DNA of 44,294 nt from an uncultured Odoribacter sp. (GTDB lineage: Bacteria > Bacteroidota > Bacteroidia > Bacteroidales > Marinifilaceae). Under the pieces are notes generated by a model, which saw only the letters and a program-made list of their open reading frames with translations, searched no databases and was not told where the DNA came from. The stretch lies in assembly GCA_900541415.1 (NCBI GenBank), contig UQJP01000030.1, positions 1-44,294 on the forward strand. The letters are read 5' to 3'. Positions 1 through 8,921 of the stretch are shown piece after piece. The translations under genes and the position numbers were made by a program. The number at the start of each line of letters is the position of its first letter. The first letter of the stretch is position 1.

Positions 1-1
1 C

Positions 2-1606
2 GGAAGCCACATTGCCAAAGCGGGAGCAGCCGTTGTGCCCTACCGGGGAAAATGGCTGGTGGTGAATGGTGAAAGCAAGCCCGGAATCCGTTCTGCCGGG
101 GTGTATGTGCTGGAAATGGGAACGAAAACCCATTTCGGCTGGATTAATTGGACGGTCTTGGGCGTTTATCTGCTGGGTATGGTGTTTTTAGGTTATTATT
201 TTATGAGGCGTGCCGGCAGCAGCGATGACTTTTTCAAAGGAGGCGGGCGTATTCCCTGGTGGGCTGCGGGGATTAGTATTTATGCAACCATGCTTAGTGC
301 GATTACCTATATGGCAATTCCCGCGAAAGCCTTTGCTACGAACTGGACGTATTATGCCATGTTGCTTACCATCCTGGTGGTTTCGTTTCCGGTGGTTAAG
401 TATTATTTACCGTTTTTCCGCCGCCTGAATGTCACCAGTGCTTACGAATACTTACAAAGGCGCTTCAATTACTCCACCCGTTTAATGGCGAGTATCCTGT
501 TTATTGCTTTTATGGTTGCCCGTACGGCTCTGGTGCTGTATTTGCCTTCGCTGGCGCTGACAACGGTGACGGGAATCGATATTTATATCTGTATTATCCT
601 GATGGGAGTGGTGACCGTTCTGTATTGCACGATGGGCGGGGTCGAGGCTGTGGTTTGGGGCGATGTGATTCAGGGGATTATTCTTGTGGGAGGTGCTTTC
701 TTTGCGGCAGGCTACCTGATTATGAATACGGATGGTGGTTTTTCGGGTTTCATACAGATTGCCGCCGAACATGATAAATTCAAACTTTTCGAATGGAGTT
801 TCGATTGTACGAAAGCGGTGTTCTGGGTGACGATATTAGGCGGGCTGGCGAATAACCTGATCTCCTATACTTCCGACCAGACCGTGATTCAGCGTTACCT
901 GACCACGAAAGACGAAAAAAGTGCAGGAAAGGGTATTTTGATGAATGGGGTGATGAGTGTGTTTATATCTGTGATATTCTATGTGATCGGTACGGGGTTA
1001 TATACTTTTTTCAAATCCCGCCCCGATGAATTGAATTACACCCTGTCTAACGGGGATGCTATTTTCCCTTTCTTCATGATGAGCCAGATTCCGGTGGGAT
1101 TGGCCGGGCTGCTGATTGCAGCGATTTTTGCCGCTACGATGTCGACTATTTCATCGAACATCAATTCTACGGCAACAGCGTTTTCTATGGATATTTATAA
1201 GCATATTTTCCCACAATCCAGCGACCGCCATATTTTGAAAGTAGCCCGCTGGACTTGCCTGCTGGCCGGGTTGATCGGTACGTTGCTGGCGGTGTTTATG
1301 GCTACATGGAACATTTTATCCCTGCTCGATTATTTCAATTCGATTCTCGGATTGTTATCCAGCGGATTGGGCGGATTGTTCATTATGGGAATCTTTTTCG
1401 ACCGGATCGATGCCCGGAGCGCTTTAATCGGTTTTATTTCGGGAACGGTGGTGGTTTTTGCCCTGAGCATCTATTCTCCGGTGTCGTTCCTGCTTTATGG
1501 AGCGATCGGAATCGTGGTATCGGTGGGAGTGGCACTCGTTTGCAGTTTGTTTAGTTCCGAAAAAGAAAAACAGCCGGGATTGACCTGGAAACAATTGAAA
1601 AAATAA
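2..1606 (+). CDS. Kelch (mutarotase-like) / sodium:solute symporter fusion, 5'-truncated by window edge
   Basis: The reading frame is open from the first bases of the window, so the gene starts upstream and the GTG at 35 is not a real start. The first ~35 residues (GKWLVVNGESKPGIRS) look like the last blade of a kelch beta-propeller of the cyclically permuted mutarotase (NanM-like) type. They run straight into a sodium:solute symporter (SSS) membrane domain beginning near GWINWTVLGVYLLGM, with about 13 hydrophobic segments and the SSS-like region around GGVEAVVWGDVIQG. SSS proteins import sugars, acids or sialic acid with Na+. Fusion of a periplasmic mutarotase to the symporter would interconvert anomers at the point of uptake; that role is inferred. 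The epimerase follows after 21 bp and the operon continues with sialate esterase and GH20, which favours a sialic acid or N-acetyl-amino-sugar substrate. Confidence 0.85.
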   Translation, partial: GSHIAKAGAAVVPYRGKWLVVNGESKPGIRSAGVYVLEMGTKTHFGWINWTVLGVYLLGMVFLGYYFMRRAGSSDDFFKGGGRIPWWAAGISIYATMLSAITYMAIPAKAFATNWTYYAMLLTILVVSFPVVKYYLPFFRRLNVTSAYEYLQRRFNYSTRLMASILFIAFMVARTALVLYLPSLALTTVTGIDIYICIILMGVVTVLYCTMGGVEAVVWGDVIQGIILVGGAFFAAGYLIMNTDGGFSGFIQIAAEHDKFKLFEWSFDCTKAVFWVTILGGLANNLISYTSDQTVIQRYLTTKDEKSAGKGILMNGVMSVFISVIFYVIGTGLYTFFKSRPDELNYTLSNGDAIFPFFMMSQIPVGLAGLLIAAIFAATMSTISSNINSTATAFSMDIYKHIFPQSSDRHILKVARWTCLLAGLIGTLLAVFMATWNILSLLDYFNSILGLLSSGLGGLFIMGIFFDRIDARSALIGFISGTVVVFALSIYSPVSFLLYGAIGIVVSVGVALVCSLFSSEKEKQPGLTWKQLKK

Positions 1607-1627
1607 GAAATCATTAATAGGATCAGT

Positions 1628-2794
1628 ATGGTAGATTTTAAAGTATTAGCAGAACAGTACAAGAGAGAATTACTGGATAGTATATTGCCGTTTTGGTTGG
1701 AAAAATCCCAGGATAAGGAATTCGGGGGATATTTTACTTGCCTGGACCGGGAAGGGAATGTTTTCGATACCGATAAATTTATCTGGCTGCAAGGTCGGGA
1801 GGTATGGATGTTTTCCATGTTATACAATAAGGTGGAAAAGCGGCAGGAATGGCTGGATTGTGCGATACAGGGAGCTGAATTTCTGAAAAAATACGGTCAT
1901 GACGGACATTATAACTGGTATTTTTCGCTGACCCGCGAAGGTGCCCCTTTGGTGGAGCCTTATAATATCTTTTCCTATACTTTTGCAACCATGGCATTCG
2001 GGCAGTTGAGTATTGCCACCGGAAACCAGGAGTATGCGGAAATTGCTAAAAAAACGTTTGACATTGTGCTTTCGAAGGTCGATAATCCCAAAGGCAAATG
2101 GAATAAAGCCTATCCCGGAACCCGGAATATGAAAGGTTTTGCCTTGCCGATGATTCTTTGCAACCTGGCTTTGGAAATCGAACCGTTGCTGGACAAAGAG
2201 TTTATGGAAAAAACCATCGATACCTGTATCCATGAGGTGATGGAAGTGTTCTATCGGCCGGAATTGGGATTGGTGGTGGAGAATGTATCCGTTACCGGGG
2301 AATTGTTGGATAATTTCGATGGGCGTTCCCTGAATCCGGGACACGCGATAGAGGCCATGTGGTTTATCATGGATTTGGGTGTACGCCTTAACCGGCAGGA
2401 GCTGATTGAGAAGGCGGTAAAGATTGCCTTGCAGGAAATTGAATATGGCTGGGATAAGGAGTATGGCGGCATTTTCTATTTTATGGACAGGCTCGGACAT
2501 CCGGTGCAGCAATTGGAATGGGACCAGAAATTGTGGTGGGTGCATGTCGAAACCCTGATTACGACTTTAAAAGGTTACCAATTGACAGGATCGAAGGAGT
2601 GTCTGGACTGGTTTGAGAAAGTGCATGAATATGTATGGTCGCATTTTGCCGATAAAGAATATCCGGAATGGTTCGGATACCTGAATCGGCAGGGTGAAGT
2701 GCTGCTTCCGCTGAAAGGTGGAAAATGGAAAGGGTGTTTCCATGTGCCGCGCGGGTTATATCAATGCTGGCAAATGTTGGAAAAATTAAAATAA
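1628..2794 (+). CDS. N-acylglucosamine 2-epimerase family protein
   Basis: The 388-residue protein has the full length of the AGE/RnBP family, an (alpha/alpha)6 barrel that interconverts GlcNAc and ManNAc, or in related members other aldoses and ketoses. Family-like segments include FWLEKSQDKEFGGYFTC near the N-terminus, SLNPGHAIEAMWFIMD mid-protein, LWWVHVETLITTL, and the terminal GCFHVPRGLYQCWQML; the His residues in the last three are the expected active-site positions in characterised AGEs. No signal peptide is present, so it is cytoplasmic. It lies 21 bp after the symporter and 2 bp before the esterase gene, so it is almost certainly cotranscribed. In this context it probably handles ManNAc released from sialic acid, but cellobiose- or mannose-type 2-epimerases share the fold and cannot be excluded. 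Confidence 0.88.
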   Translation: MVDFKVLAEQYKRELLDSILPFWLEKSQDKEFGGYFTCLDREGNVFDTDKFIWLQGREVWMFSMLYNKVEKRQEWLDCAIQGAEFLKKYGHDGHYNWYFSLTREGAPLVEPYNIFSYTFATMAFGQLSIATGNQEYAEIAKKTFDIVLSKVDNPKGKWNKAYPGTRNMKGFALPMILCNLALEIEPLLDKEFMEKTIDTCIHEVMEVFYRPELGLVVENVSVTGELLDNFDGRSLNPGHAIEAMWFIMDLGVRLNRQELIEKAVKIALQEIEYGWDKEYGGIFYFMDRLGHPVQQLEWDQKLWWVHVETLITTLKGYQLTGSKECLDWFEKVHEYVWSHFADKEYPEWFGYLNRQGEVLLPLKGGKWKGCFHVPRGLYQCWQMLEKLK

Positions 2795-2796
2795 AA

Positions 2797-4878
2797 ATGA
2801 TCCGGTTTCTTTTATTATTCTTATGTATCTGCTCTTTGGGGTACACAAAAGCCGCCTCGAAGATCAAAGTGGCTTGTGTGGGGAATAGTGTTACCTATGG
2901 TTACCTGGTTCCCAACCGGGAAAAGAACTGTTATCCCGCTCAATTGTCCCGGATGCTGGGCGACGGTTATGATGTCCGGAATTTTGGAAAATCCGGGGCT
3001 ACCTTATTGAACAAGGGACACCGCCCTTATATGAAGCAGCCTGAATTTCAGGAGGCGTTGAAATTCGCTCCGGATTGGGTGGTGATTCATTTGGGATTGA
3101 ACGATACCGATCCCCGGAACTGGCCGAACTACCGGGATGAATTTATCCCCGATTATCTGGCGCTGATCGATTCTTTCCGGACGGTGCGTCCGGGGTGTAA
3201 GGTGTGGATATGCCGGATGTCGCCTATTTTTCACTGGCATCCCCGTTTTAAGTCGGGAACGCGCGACTGGTATTGGCAGGAACAGGCTGCTATTGAAAAA
3301 ATTGCGCAAATTGCCCATACGGGATTGATCGATTTACAGGCGGGCCTGTATGCCCGTCCCGATTTAATGCCCGATGCCCTCCATCCGAACGCGGAAGGTG
3401 CGGGAATATTGGCCGAAACGGTATATTCCGGGATCACCGGGAATTACGGAGGATTGCGTTTGCCTGCCGTATACAGTGACCATATGGTGTTGCAACGCGG
3501 GCCTGCCTTGACCATAAAAGGTATTGCCAATGCCGGGGATAAAATCACCGTACGGCTGGGGAAACAGAAGGTGAACGGGATAACAGGGGCGGATGGCTGC
3601 TGGCAGGTTGTGTTGAAGAATCTGGAGGCGGGCGGACCCTATGAACTGACCGTAAAATCGCCGGATAAAGAATTGTGTTTTAACGATGTGATGGTCGGGG
3701 AGGTGTGGTTGTGTTCCGGGCAGTCGAACATGGCTTTTATGGTGAAACAGGCTGTAAATGCAGCTCAGTTGCTGGAACGGTTACCTGCCGGTTCTGATCT
3801 CCGTTTATTCGATATGAAACCTAAAGTGTTTACGGATGCCGTTAGTTGGGATTCCTCTGCGCTGGTGGCCCTGAACCGTTTGGATTATTACGCAGATGCC
3901 CGTTGGGAGTTGCCCGACACTAAAAATGTTGCCGATTTTTCCGCCGTAGCTTATTGTTTCGGGCGCATGCTTGCCGATAGCCTGCACGTACCTGTCGGGT
4001 TGATCTGCAATGCCATTGGCGGTGCGCCTGCCGAGGCGTTCATCGACCGGAAAAGTTTGGAATTTAACGATCGTTTGGTGGATATTCTTTATAACTGGAC
4101 ACGAAACGACATGATTCAGGATTGGGTGAGGGAACGTGCGGCTTTGAATATGAAAAAATCTCCGGTGAGAAATCAGCGGCATCCTTACGAGCCTTGCTAT
4201 TTGTTTGAAACCGGGATTCGTCCCTTAGCCGATTTTCCCATAAAGGGGGTGATCTGGTATCAGGGAGAATCGAATGCGCATAATGTGGAATTGCACGAAG
4301 CAATCTTTCCGGCATTGGTACAGAGCTGGCGGAACGTGTGGGGAGAAAAACTGCCGTTTTACTATACCCAGCTTTCCAGTTTGAATCGTCCGAGCTGGCC
4401 GCATTTCAGGGATAGCCAGCGGGCCATGCTGGAAAAAATACCGTATAGCGGAATGGCCGTTACTTCCGACAAAGGAAATCCTACCGATGTGCATCCCACC
4501 GATAAACAAGCCGTTGGCGAACGTTTGGCGCATTGGGCGCTGCATGATACCTACAACATGGAAAATGTTGTTCCTTCAGGCCCTTTATTTCGTGGGGTGA
4601 CTTTCCGGCGGGGAGCTGCCTATGTGGACTTCGATCATGGAGAGGGCATGAGGTCGTCCGACGGAAAACCTTTGCGGACGTTCGAGATTGCCGGAGAAGA
4701 CGGTTTGTTTGTTCCGGCGGCTGCGGAAGTGGATGGAAAGCAGGTGAAAGTTTGGTGCGATAAAGTGAAGAAACCCAGGCAGGTGCGTTATGGCTGGCAG
4801 CCGTATACCGATGCTAATCTGATTAACGGGGCGGGGTTGCCTGCTTCGACGTTTAAAAGTATAGAAGCATACCGATGA
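2797..4878 (+). CDS. Double SGNH esterase: sialate O-acetylesterase with extra N-terminal GDSL domain
   Basis: I use the ATG at 2797, two bases after the epimerase stop, because it opens a clean signal peptide (MIRFLLLFLCICSLGYTKA); an in-frame ATG at 2725 lies inside the epimerase gene. The 693-residue product has two SGNH hydrolase modules. The first carries CVGNSVTYG (Ser31), GLNDTD and DALHPNAEG (Asp193, His196). The second is a sialate O-acetylesterase (SASA) domain with CSGQSNM (Ser310), GVIWYQGESN and DVHP (Asp564, His566). Both modules retain apparent catalytic triads. SASA enzymes remove O-acetyl groups from sialic acids so that sialidases and uptake systems can act. Secretion to the periplasm or surface fits that job. 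The stop overlaps the next start by four bases (ATGA), which suggests translational coupling. Confidence 0.87.
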   Translation: MIRFLLLFLCICSLGYTKAASKIKVACVGNSVTYGYLVPNREKNCYPAQLSRMLGDGYDVRNFGKSGATLLNKGHRPYMKQPEFQEALKFAPDWVVIHLGLNDTDPRNWPNYRDEFIPDYLALIDSFRTVRPGCKVWICRMSPIFHWHPRFKSGTRDWYWQEQAAIEKIAQIAHTGLIDLQAGLYARPDLMPDALHPNAEGAGILAETVYSGITGNYGGLRLPAVYSDHMVLQRGPALTIKGIANAGDKITVRLGKQKVNGITGADGCWQVVLKNLEAGGPYELTVKSPDKELCFNDVMVGEVWLCSGQSNMAFMVKQAVNAAQLLERLPAGSDLRLFDMKPKVFTDAVSWDSSALVALNRLDYYADARWELPDTKNVADFSAVAYCFGRMLADSLHVPVGLICNAIGGAPAEAFIDRKSLEFNDRLVDILYNWTRNDMIQDWVRERAALNMKKSPVRNQRHPYEPCYLFETGIRPLADFPIKGVIWYQGESNAHNVELHEAIFPALVQSWRNVWGEKLPFYYTQLSSLNRPSWPHFRDSQRAMLEKIPYSGMAVTSDKGNPTDVHPTDKQAVGERLAHWALHDTYNMENVVPSGPLFRGVTFRRGAAYVDFDHGEGMRSSDGKPLRTFEIAGEDGLFVPAAAEVDGKQVKVWCDKVKKPRQVRYGWQPYTDANLINGAGLPASTFKSIEAYR

Positions 4879-6881
4879 GAATTGTATTTGTTATAGCGTT
4901 ATTATTGGGACTGGGATGGGGCACTTCCTTGTTGGCTGTCCCGCAGTTGTTACCCTCTCCCCAGCAGGTGGAGTGGAACGGTCAGAAATTTGTTTTAAAA
5001 GATGTAGCCGTCCGGACGGGGATTTTGAAAGAAGAAGTGGAAAACTGGGTGGTGGAAAACGGCGGGCGCATAGACGATAAAGCGAAACGTGTGATAGAAA
5101 TACGCTTAACAGACCATCTCGAAGGGATTGAGTTGAACGAGGAGGAAGGATATAGATTGAATGTTCATTCAAGTCAAATTATCGTGGAAGCGGTCACAGA
5201 GAAAGGAGCTTATTGGGCATTGCAAACTTTGCGGCAATTGACGGATTTTACCGGAAAGACAGGTTATGTGCAGGGATGCCGGATCACCGACTGGCCGGCC
5301 TTTCGTGTCCGGGGGTTTATGCATGATGTCGGACGCGGATATATTCCTGTGGACGAATTGAAACGGGAAATAGCTTTGCTGGCACAGTATAAAGTGAATG
5401 TGTTCCATTGGCATTTGACCGAAGACCTGGGATGGCGGTTGGAAAGTAAGATTTTTCCTATGTTGAACGATAGTACGAATTTCGGGCGTTATCCGGGGAA
5501 ATATTATACGCTGGCAGAGGTGCGGGATGTAGTGGCTTTTTGCCAAAAGCACGGAATGATGCTGATTCCGGAAGTCGATATGCCGGGACATAGCGCGGCT
5601 TTCCGCAAAACATTCCGTCACGATATGCAAAGCCCGGAAGGAATGGCGATCCTGAAACTTTTAATGGACGAGGTGTGTGAAGCATTTAAAGATGTGCCTT
5701 ATCTCCATATCGGGACGGATGAGGTGGCTTTCACCAATCCGAAGTTTGTTCCCGAAATGGTGGCTTATATCCGGGGAAAGGGGAAAAAAGTAATCTCCTG
5801 GAATCCCGGCTGGAGCTATAAAACGGGAGAAATAGATATGTTGCATATGTGGAGTTCGAGAGGGAAACCACATCCCGGTATTCCGGTGATCGATTCCCGT
5901 TTGCATTACCTGAATCATTATGATGCCTTTGCGGATATTGTGGCCTTATATAATAGTAATATCGCCGGGCAATCGGAAGGAAGTGCGGATTATGCGGGGA
6001 CGATTTTAGCGGTGTGGAATGACCGCCGGGTGGATGGTGCGGAAAATATTCTGGTGCAAAACGGGTTTTATCCGGCAATGCTGACGATGGCCGAACGTGC
6101 CTGGAAAGGGGGAGGAAACCGCTATTTTTATGAGGCGGGTACTTTATTTCCTGCCCGGAATACGCCGGAATATGCGGCTTTTGCCGATTTTGAGAAACGA
6201 ATGTTATGGCATAAGAAACATCATTTTCAGGATTTACCTTTCGCTTATGTGCAGCAAACGGGAGTGCGCTGGCGTATTACCGATCCTTTCCCGAACGGAG
6301 GGGATCTGCTGAAAAGTTTTCCGCCTGAAAAAGAATTACAGCCGTCTTATTTATATGAGGGGAAAAATTATGGCTCTGCCGAAGCAGAGGGAGCGGGGAT
6401 TTACCTGAGGCATGTTTGGGGAACTTTGATTCCTTCATTTTATAAAGATCCGCAGCCCAACCATACGGCGTATGCCTGGACGTGGGTATGGTCTCCGGTT
6501 GAACAGGAAGTGGGCATGTGGCTTGGCACGCAAAATTACGGACGTTCGGAAAAAGATGTTCCGCCTCCCGCCGGGAAATGGGATTTCCGCGAGAGCCGGG
6601 TGTGGGTGAACGATGCGGAAATTTTACCTCCGGTATGGACGAACACCCATACGGTGAAGGATAGTGAGATTCCTTTGGGCAATGAGAATTTTGAAGTCCG
6701 TCCGCCTATCCCCGTACATTTGCAGAAAGGCTGGAATAAGGTGTTATTGAAATTACCCGTCGGGCAATTCTCAAGTTCACAGGTAAGATTGGTGAAATGG
6801 ATGTTTTCGGCCGTATTTGTGACTCCCGATGGAAAGGATTCCGTGAAAGGGTTAATCTATTCTCCTGATAAGCAGAAATAA
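4875..6881 (+). CDS. GH20 beta-N-acetylhexosaminidase, secreted
   Basis: This 668-residue protein has a Sec signal peptide (IVFVIALLLGLGWGTSLLA), a GH20b-type N-terminal domain (LPSPQQVEW...GAYWALQTLRQL) and a GH20 catalytic barrel. Diagnostic motifs are VFHWHLTEDLGWRLE, LIPEVDMPGHSAAF and YLHIGTDEVAF, whose adjacent Asp282-Glu283 are the substrate-assisted catalytic pair. GH20 enzymes release terminal beta-linked GlcNAc or GalNAc from glycoproteins and glycolipids using the substrate acetamido group. The C-terminal ~200 residues form an additional domain I do not recognise with confidence. The start overlaps the esterase stop by four bases and the stop overlaps the next gene by one base (TAATG), so the genes are translated as a unit. 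It likely feeds free amino sugars to the symporter and epimerase encoded upstream. Confidence 0.92.
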   Translation: MRIVFVIALLLGLGWGTSLLAVPQLLPSPQQVEWNGQKFVLKDVAVRTGILKEEVENWVVENGGRIDDKAKRVIEIRLTDHLEGIELNEEEGYRLNVHSSQIIVEAVTEKGAYWALQTLRQLTDFTGKTGYVQGCRITDWPAFRVRGFMHDVGRGYIPVDELKREIALLAQYKVNVFHWHLTEDLGWRLESKIFPMLNDSTNFGRYPGKYYTLAEVRDVVAFCQKHGMMLIPEVDMPGHSAAFRKTFRHDMQSPEGMAILKLLMDEVCEAFKDVPYLHIGTDEVAFTNPKFVPEMVAYIRGKGKKVISWNPGWSYKTGEIDMLHMWSSRGKPHPGIPVIDSRLHYLNHYDAFADIVALYNSNIAGQSEGSADYAGTILAVWNDRRVDGAENILVQNGFYPAMLTMAERAWKGGGNRYFYEAGTLFPARNTPEYAAFADFEKRMLWHKKHHFQDLPFAYVQQTGVRWRITDPFPNGGDLLKSFPPEKELQPSYLYEGKNYGSAEAEGAGIYLRHVWGTLIPSFYKDPQPNHTAYAWTWVWSPVEQEVGMWLGTQNYGRSEKDVPPPAGKWDFRESRVWVNDAEILPPVWTNTHTVKDSEIPLGNENFEVRPPIPVHLQKGWNKVLLKLPVGQFSSSQVRLVKWMFSAVFVTPDGKDSVKGLIYSPDKQK

Positions 6882-7540
6882 TGAAAAGAGCGTTTTTTAC
6901 ATTCCTGTGGATCGTTGCTTTGGTGTGGACAGCCGGAGCGCAGCAAGAGAAGTATTCCACATTTTATTATCAAAGGGCTACTTTATTTGAAAAATTGCCC
7001 GTGACCTCTTCCGATATTGTGTTTTTGGGAAACAGCATTACCAATGGGGCGGAATGGGGAGAATTGTTCCGTAATCCGCATGTGAAGAACCGGGGGATCA
7101 GCGGAGATATTGCCGAGGGCGTTTATGACCGATTGGGAGCGATCACGAAAGGCAAGCCAAAGAAAATATTCCTGTTGATCGGGATAAACGATGTGGCCAG
7201 AGGGACTTCTGCCGATACCATTGTGAAGCGTATCGGAAAGATTGTGCGCCGGATTAAGGAAGAAACACCCCGGACGAAAATTTATATCCAGAGTTTACTG
7301 CCCGTGAACGATCAGTTTGGAAAATTCGGCGGACATACTTCCCGGGGAAATGTGGTGTTGGAAGTGAACAGGCAACTGGTGAAACTGGCGAAGGACGAGG
7401 TGGTTACTTATATAGACCTTTATTCCCATTTTAAAAATAAAGATAATGAAAAGCTGAATCCCGAATATACGAACGATGGGCTACATTTATTGGGGAACGG
7501 TTACATGCTTTGGAAAAAAATCGTAGAGAAATACATTTGA
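6881..7540 (+). CDS. SGNH/GDSL-family secreted esterase
   Basis: The 219-residue protein starts with a signal peptide ending near WTAGAQ. It has the four SGNH blocks: VFLGNSITNG with Ser52, RGISGD, LLIGINDVARG, and DGLHLLGNGY with Asp199 and His202. In gut Bacteroidetes such stand-alone proteins usually deacetylate glycans, and the position at the end of an amino-sugar operon supports an acetylesterase role; the exact substrate is not visible. The ATG shares its A with the GH20 stop codon. A strong terminator 80 bp downstream closes the operon. Confidence 0.85.
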   Translation: MKRAFFTFLWIVALVWTAGAQQEKYSTFYYQRATLFEKLPVTSSDIVFLGNSITNGAEWGELFRNPHVKNRGISGDIAEGVYDRLGAITKGKPKKIFLLIGINDVARGTSADTIVKRIGKIVRRIKEETPRTKIYIQSLLPVNDQFGKFGGHTSRGNVVLEVNRQLVKLAKDEVVTYIDLYSHFKNKDNEKLNPEYTNDGLHLLGNGYMLWKKIVEKYI

Positions 7541-7623
7541 CAGGATGCCGATAGGCAGGAGGGGGGAGTGTGGAATGAGGGTAAATGGCGTTGGGGTATT
7601 CCTGAAAATATGGGATTAATCAG

Positions 7624-7661
7624 AAATCCGGGACTTAACAGGCTTTAAGTCCCGGATTTTT
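7624..7661 (+). terminator. Rho-independent terminator of the amino-sugar operon
   Basis: A perfect 15-bp inverted repeat (7624-7638 with 7645-7659), six-base loop, followed directly by a T run (7657-7661). It lies about 80 bp after the last gene of the operon. The left arm starts with AAA, so it could also work toward the minus-strand gene on its right, though the geometry favours the plus strand. Confidence 0.85.
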
Positions 7662-7776
7662 GATTTGCCGGATTTCCTGTTGGTGTTTAAAACTTTACCC
7701 TCGAATTTTGCAAGAGATTCGGGGGGGGGATCCGGCGTGGCATAAAGACTATTTTTTATTCGGTTGTATTTCCGTT

Positions 7777-8313
7777 TTAATTGCCGTTCCAGGTGGAGGC
7801 TAATTGCTGGAAATAGATCACATCCTCCCATTCATTACCCCGTTTCAGCCATTGTTTCCGATAGCCTGTACGGCTGAATCCTGTGGCATCGAATAATTTC
7901 AGGCTGGCAATATTGCAACTGGGCACGCTGCTGTATACCTGGTTTAAGCCCAGTGTTTCAAAACAGTAGTCGAGCATGAGTTTTATGGCAGAAGTGGCGT
8001 ATCCTTTTTTCCGGTTTTCCATGTTATGGATCATAATTCCCAATCCGGCGCGCAGATGATAGGGATCGAAATCATACAGGTCGATCAAGCCCAGTGGCTC
8101 TTTTGTATTAACGTCCGCAATCATAAGCCGCAGTTGTTTGGCGGAGTAAATATCCATATCGGCATTTTCAATGTATTTTTTCAGGGCGAAATGTGAAAAT
8201 GGGGTAAGGGTATCGCTGACCTCCCATAAATCCATGTTGTTTTCCCATTTGTACAAGTATTCCAAATCTTCCGGTTCTAAAGCCCGGATCAGGATGTTTT
8301 CGTCGTTCATCAT
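7777..8313 (-). CDS. GNAT-family N-acetyltransferase (SpeG/RimJ-like)
   Basis: The 178-residue protein has the GNAT fold of the Acetyltransf_3 branch: N-terminal ILIRALEPEDLEYLYKWEN, the central strand LGLIDLYDFDPYHLRAGLGIMI, the acetyl-CoA loop ENRKKGYATSAIKLML (R/Q-x-x-G-x-A-like) and C-terminal NIASLKLFDATGF. Related proteins acetylate polyamines (SpeG) or ribosomal protein N-termini (RimJ); the substrate here cannot be read. Two adjacent ATG codons open the frame. It lies 25 bp downstream of the SPOR gene on the same strand, so the two may be one transcript. Confidence 0.85.
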   Translation of the reverse strand: MMNDENILIRALEPEDLEYLYKWENNMDLWEVSDTLTPFSHFALKKYIENADMDIYSAKQLRLMIADVNTKEPLGLIDLYDFDPYHLRAGLGIMIHNMENRKKGYATSAIKLMLDYCFETLGLNQVYSSVPSCNIASLKLFDATGFSRTGYRKQWLKRGNEWEDVIYFQQLASTWNGN

Positions 8314-8338
8314 AATTTCTCGTTTTTATTCTAATGTT

Positions 8339-8809
8339 CTATATATCTAAATCTATGGCCTTCCCTAATTTATTGCCGTCGTATTCCCGGATGAAGGCTT
8401 TCGGGAATATTTTCCGTACTTCGGATAATTCTTTACGGGCGGATTCCAGAGTGGTATAGCTGGAAAAAATATACCGGTAAAGTTCGCCCATGCGCACAGC
8501 CTTTATTTTATACTGGCCGTTGAGAAACGGATCGTCCATTAAAACCGTCAGGCTGCAAATCTGAATGGTATAGCATGTTTTTTCAGGTGATGATACCACT
8601 TTATCCTGAGGAACAGCCTCCAGCGAGCGGAATGCGCTTTTGTAGGCTATTGCCCGTACGTTCGGGGAGGTGTCGTCTCCTTTCGATTCCTTTCGAACTT
8701 GTTGTTCCTGAATGAAAGAAAAAGAGTAAAACGGAAACACAAAGAGTATGAGCGCACACAACAACAGGCATCTCCCGCACCTCCTTCTCGTTCCGTCAAT
8801 CTTTCCCAT
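8339..8809 (-). CDS. Signal-anchored SPOR-domain protein
   Basis: The frame can be extended to a TTG at 8818, but the ATG at 8809 (MGKIDGTRRRCG) is the better start. The ~156-residue product has one basic-then-hydrophobic segment (CLLLCALILFVFPFYSFSF) that would export or anchor it, a short linker, then a C-terminal region resembling the SPOR fold: CYTIQICSLTVLMDDPF, VRMGELYRYIFSSYTTLESA, and VRKIFPKAFIREYDG. SPOR domains bind glycan strands stripped of stem peptides at division septa. The match is by pattern of the two repeats rather than strict identity. It is divergent from miaA with about 110 bp between them. Confidence 0.7.
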   Translation of the reverse strand: MGKIDGTRRRCGRCLLLCALILFVFPFYSFSFIQEQQVRKESKGDDTSPNVRAIAYKSAFRSLEAVPQDKVVSSPEKTCYTIQICSLTVLMDDPFLNGQYKIKAVRMGELYRYIFSSYTTLESARKELSEVRKIFPKAFIREYDGNKLGKAIDLDI

Positions 8810-8845
8810 CCCCTGCAAATATATTAGTTTTTAGGTAATTTTCAT

Positions 8846-8853
8846 TACTTTTG
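8846..8853 (+). promoter_or_regulatory. Candidate -7 promoter element for miaA
   Basis: TACTTTTG matches the Bacteroidetes -7 consensus TAnnTTTG. It sits 68 bp before the miaA ATG. No clear TTTG box is present 19 bp upstream, so support rests on the -7 box and position only. Confidence 0.4.
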
Positions 8854-8921
8854 TCCGAGGGCAGCCCGTTTTATGTTGCTGATCCTTAGACTACGTTTAA
8901 TATACGTAATAACCGAATAAA

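Noticed and set aside
1820..2545. Long minus-strand frame opposite the epimerase gene
   Set aside because: No domain; lies wholly antisense to a well-supported enzyme. The same applies to other long antisense frames over glycosidases, pyk, tex and copA.
2725..2796. Upstream start for the sialate O-acetylesterase
   Set aside because: It lies within the epimerase gene; ATG 2797 gives a proper signal peptide.
7721..7729. Run of nine G, possible phase-variation tract
   Set aside because: It lies in no supported gene or promoter; more likely neutral or a sequencing-sensitive spot.
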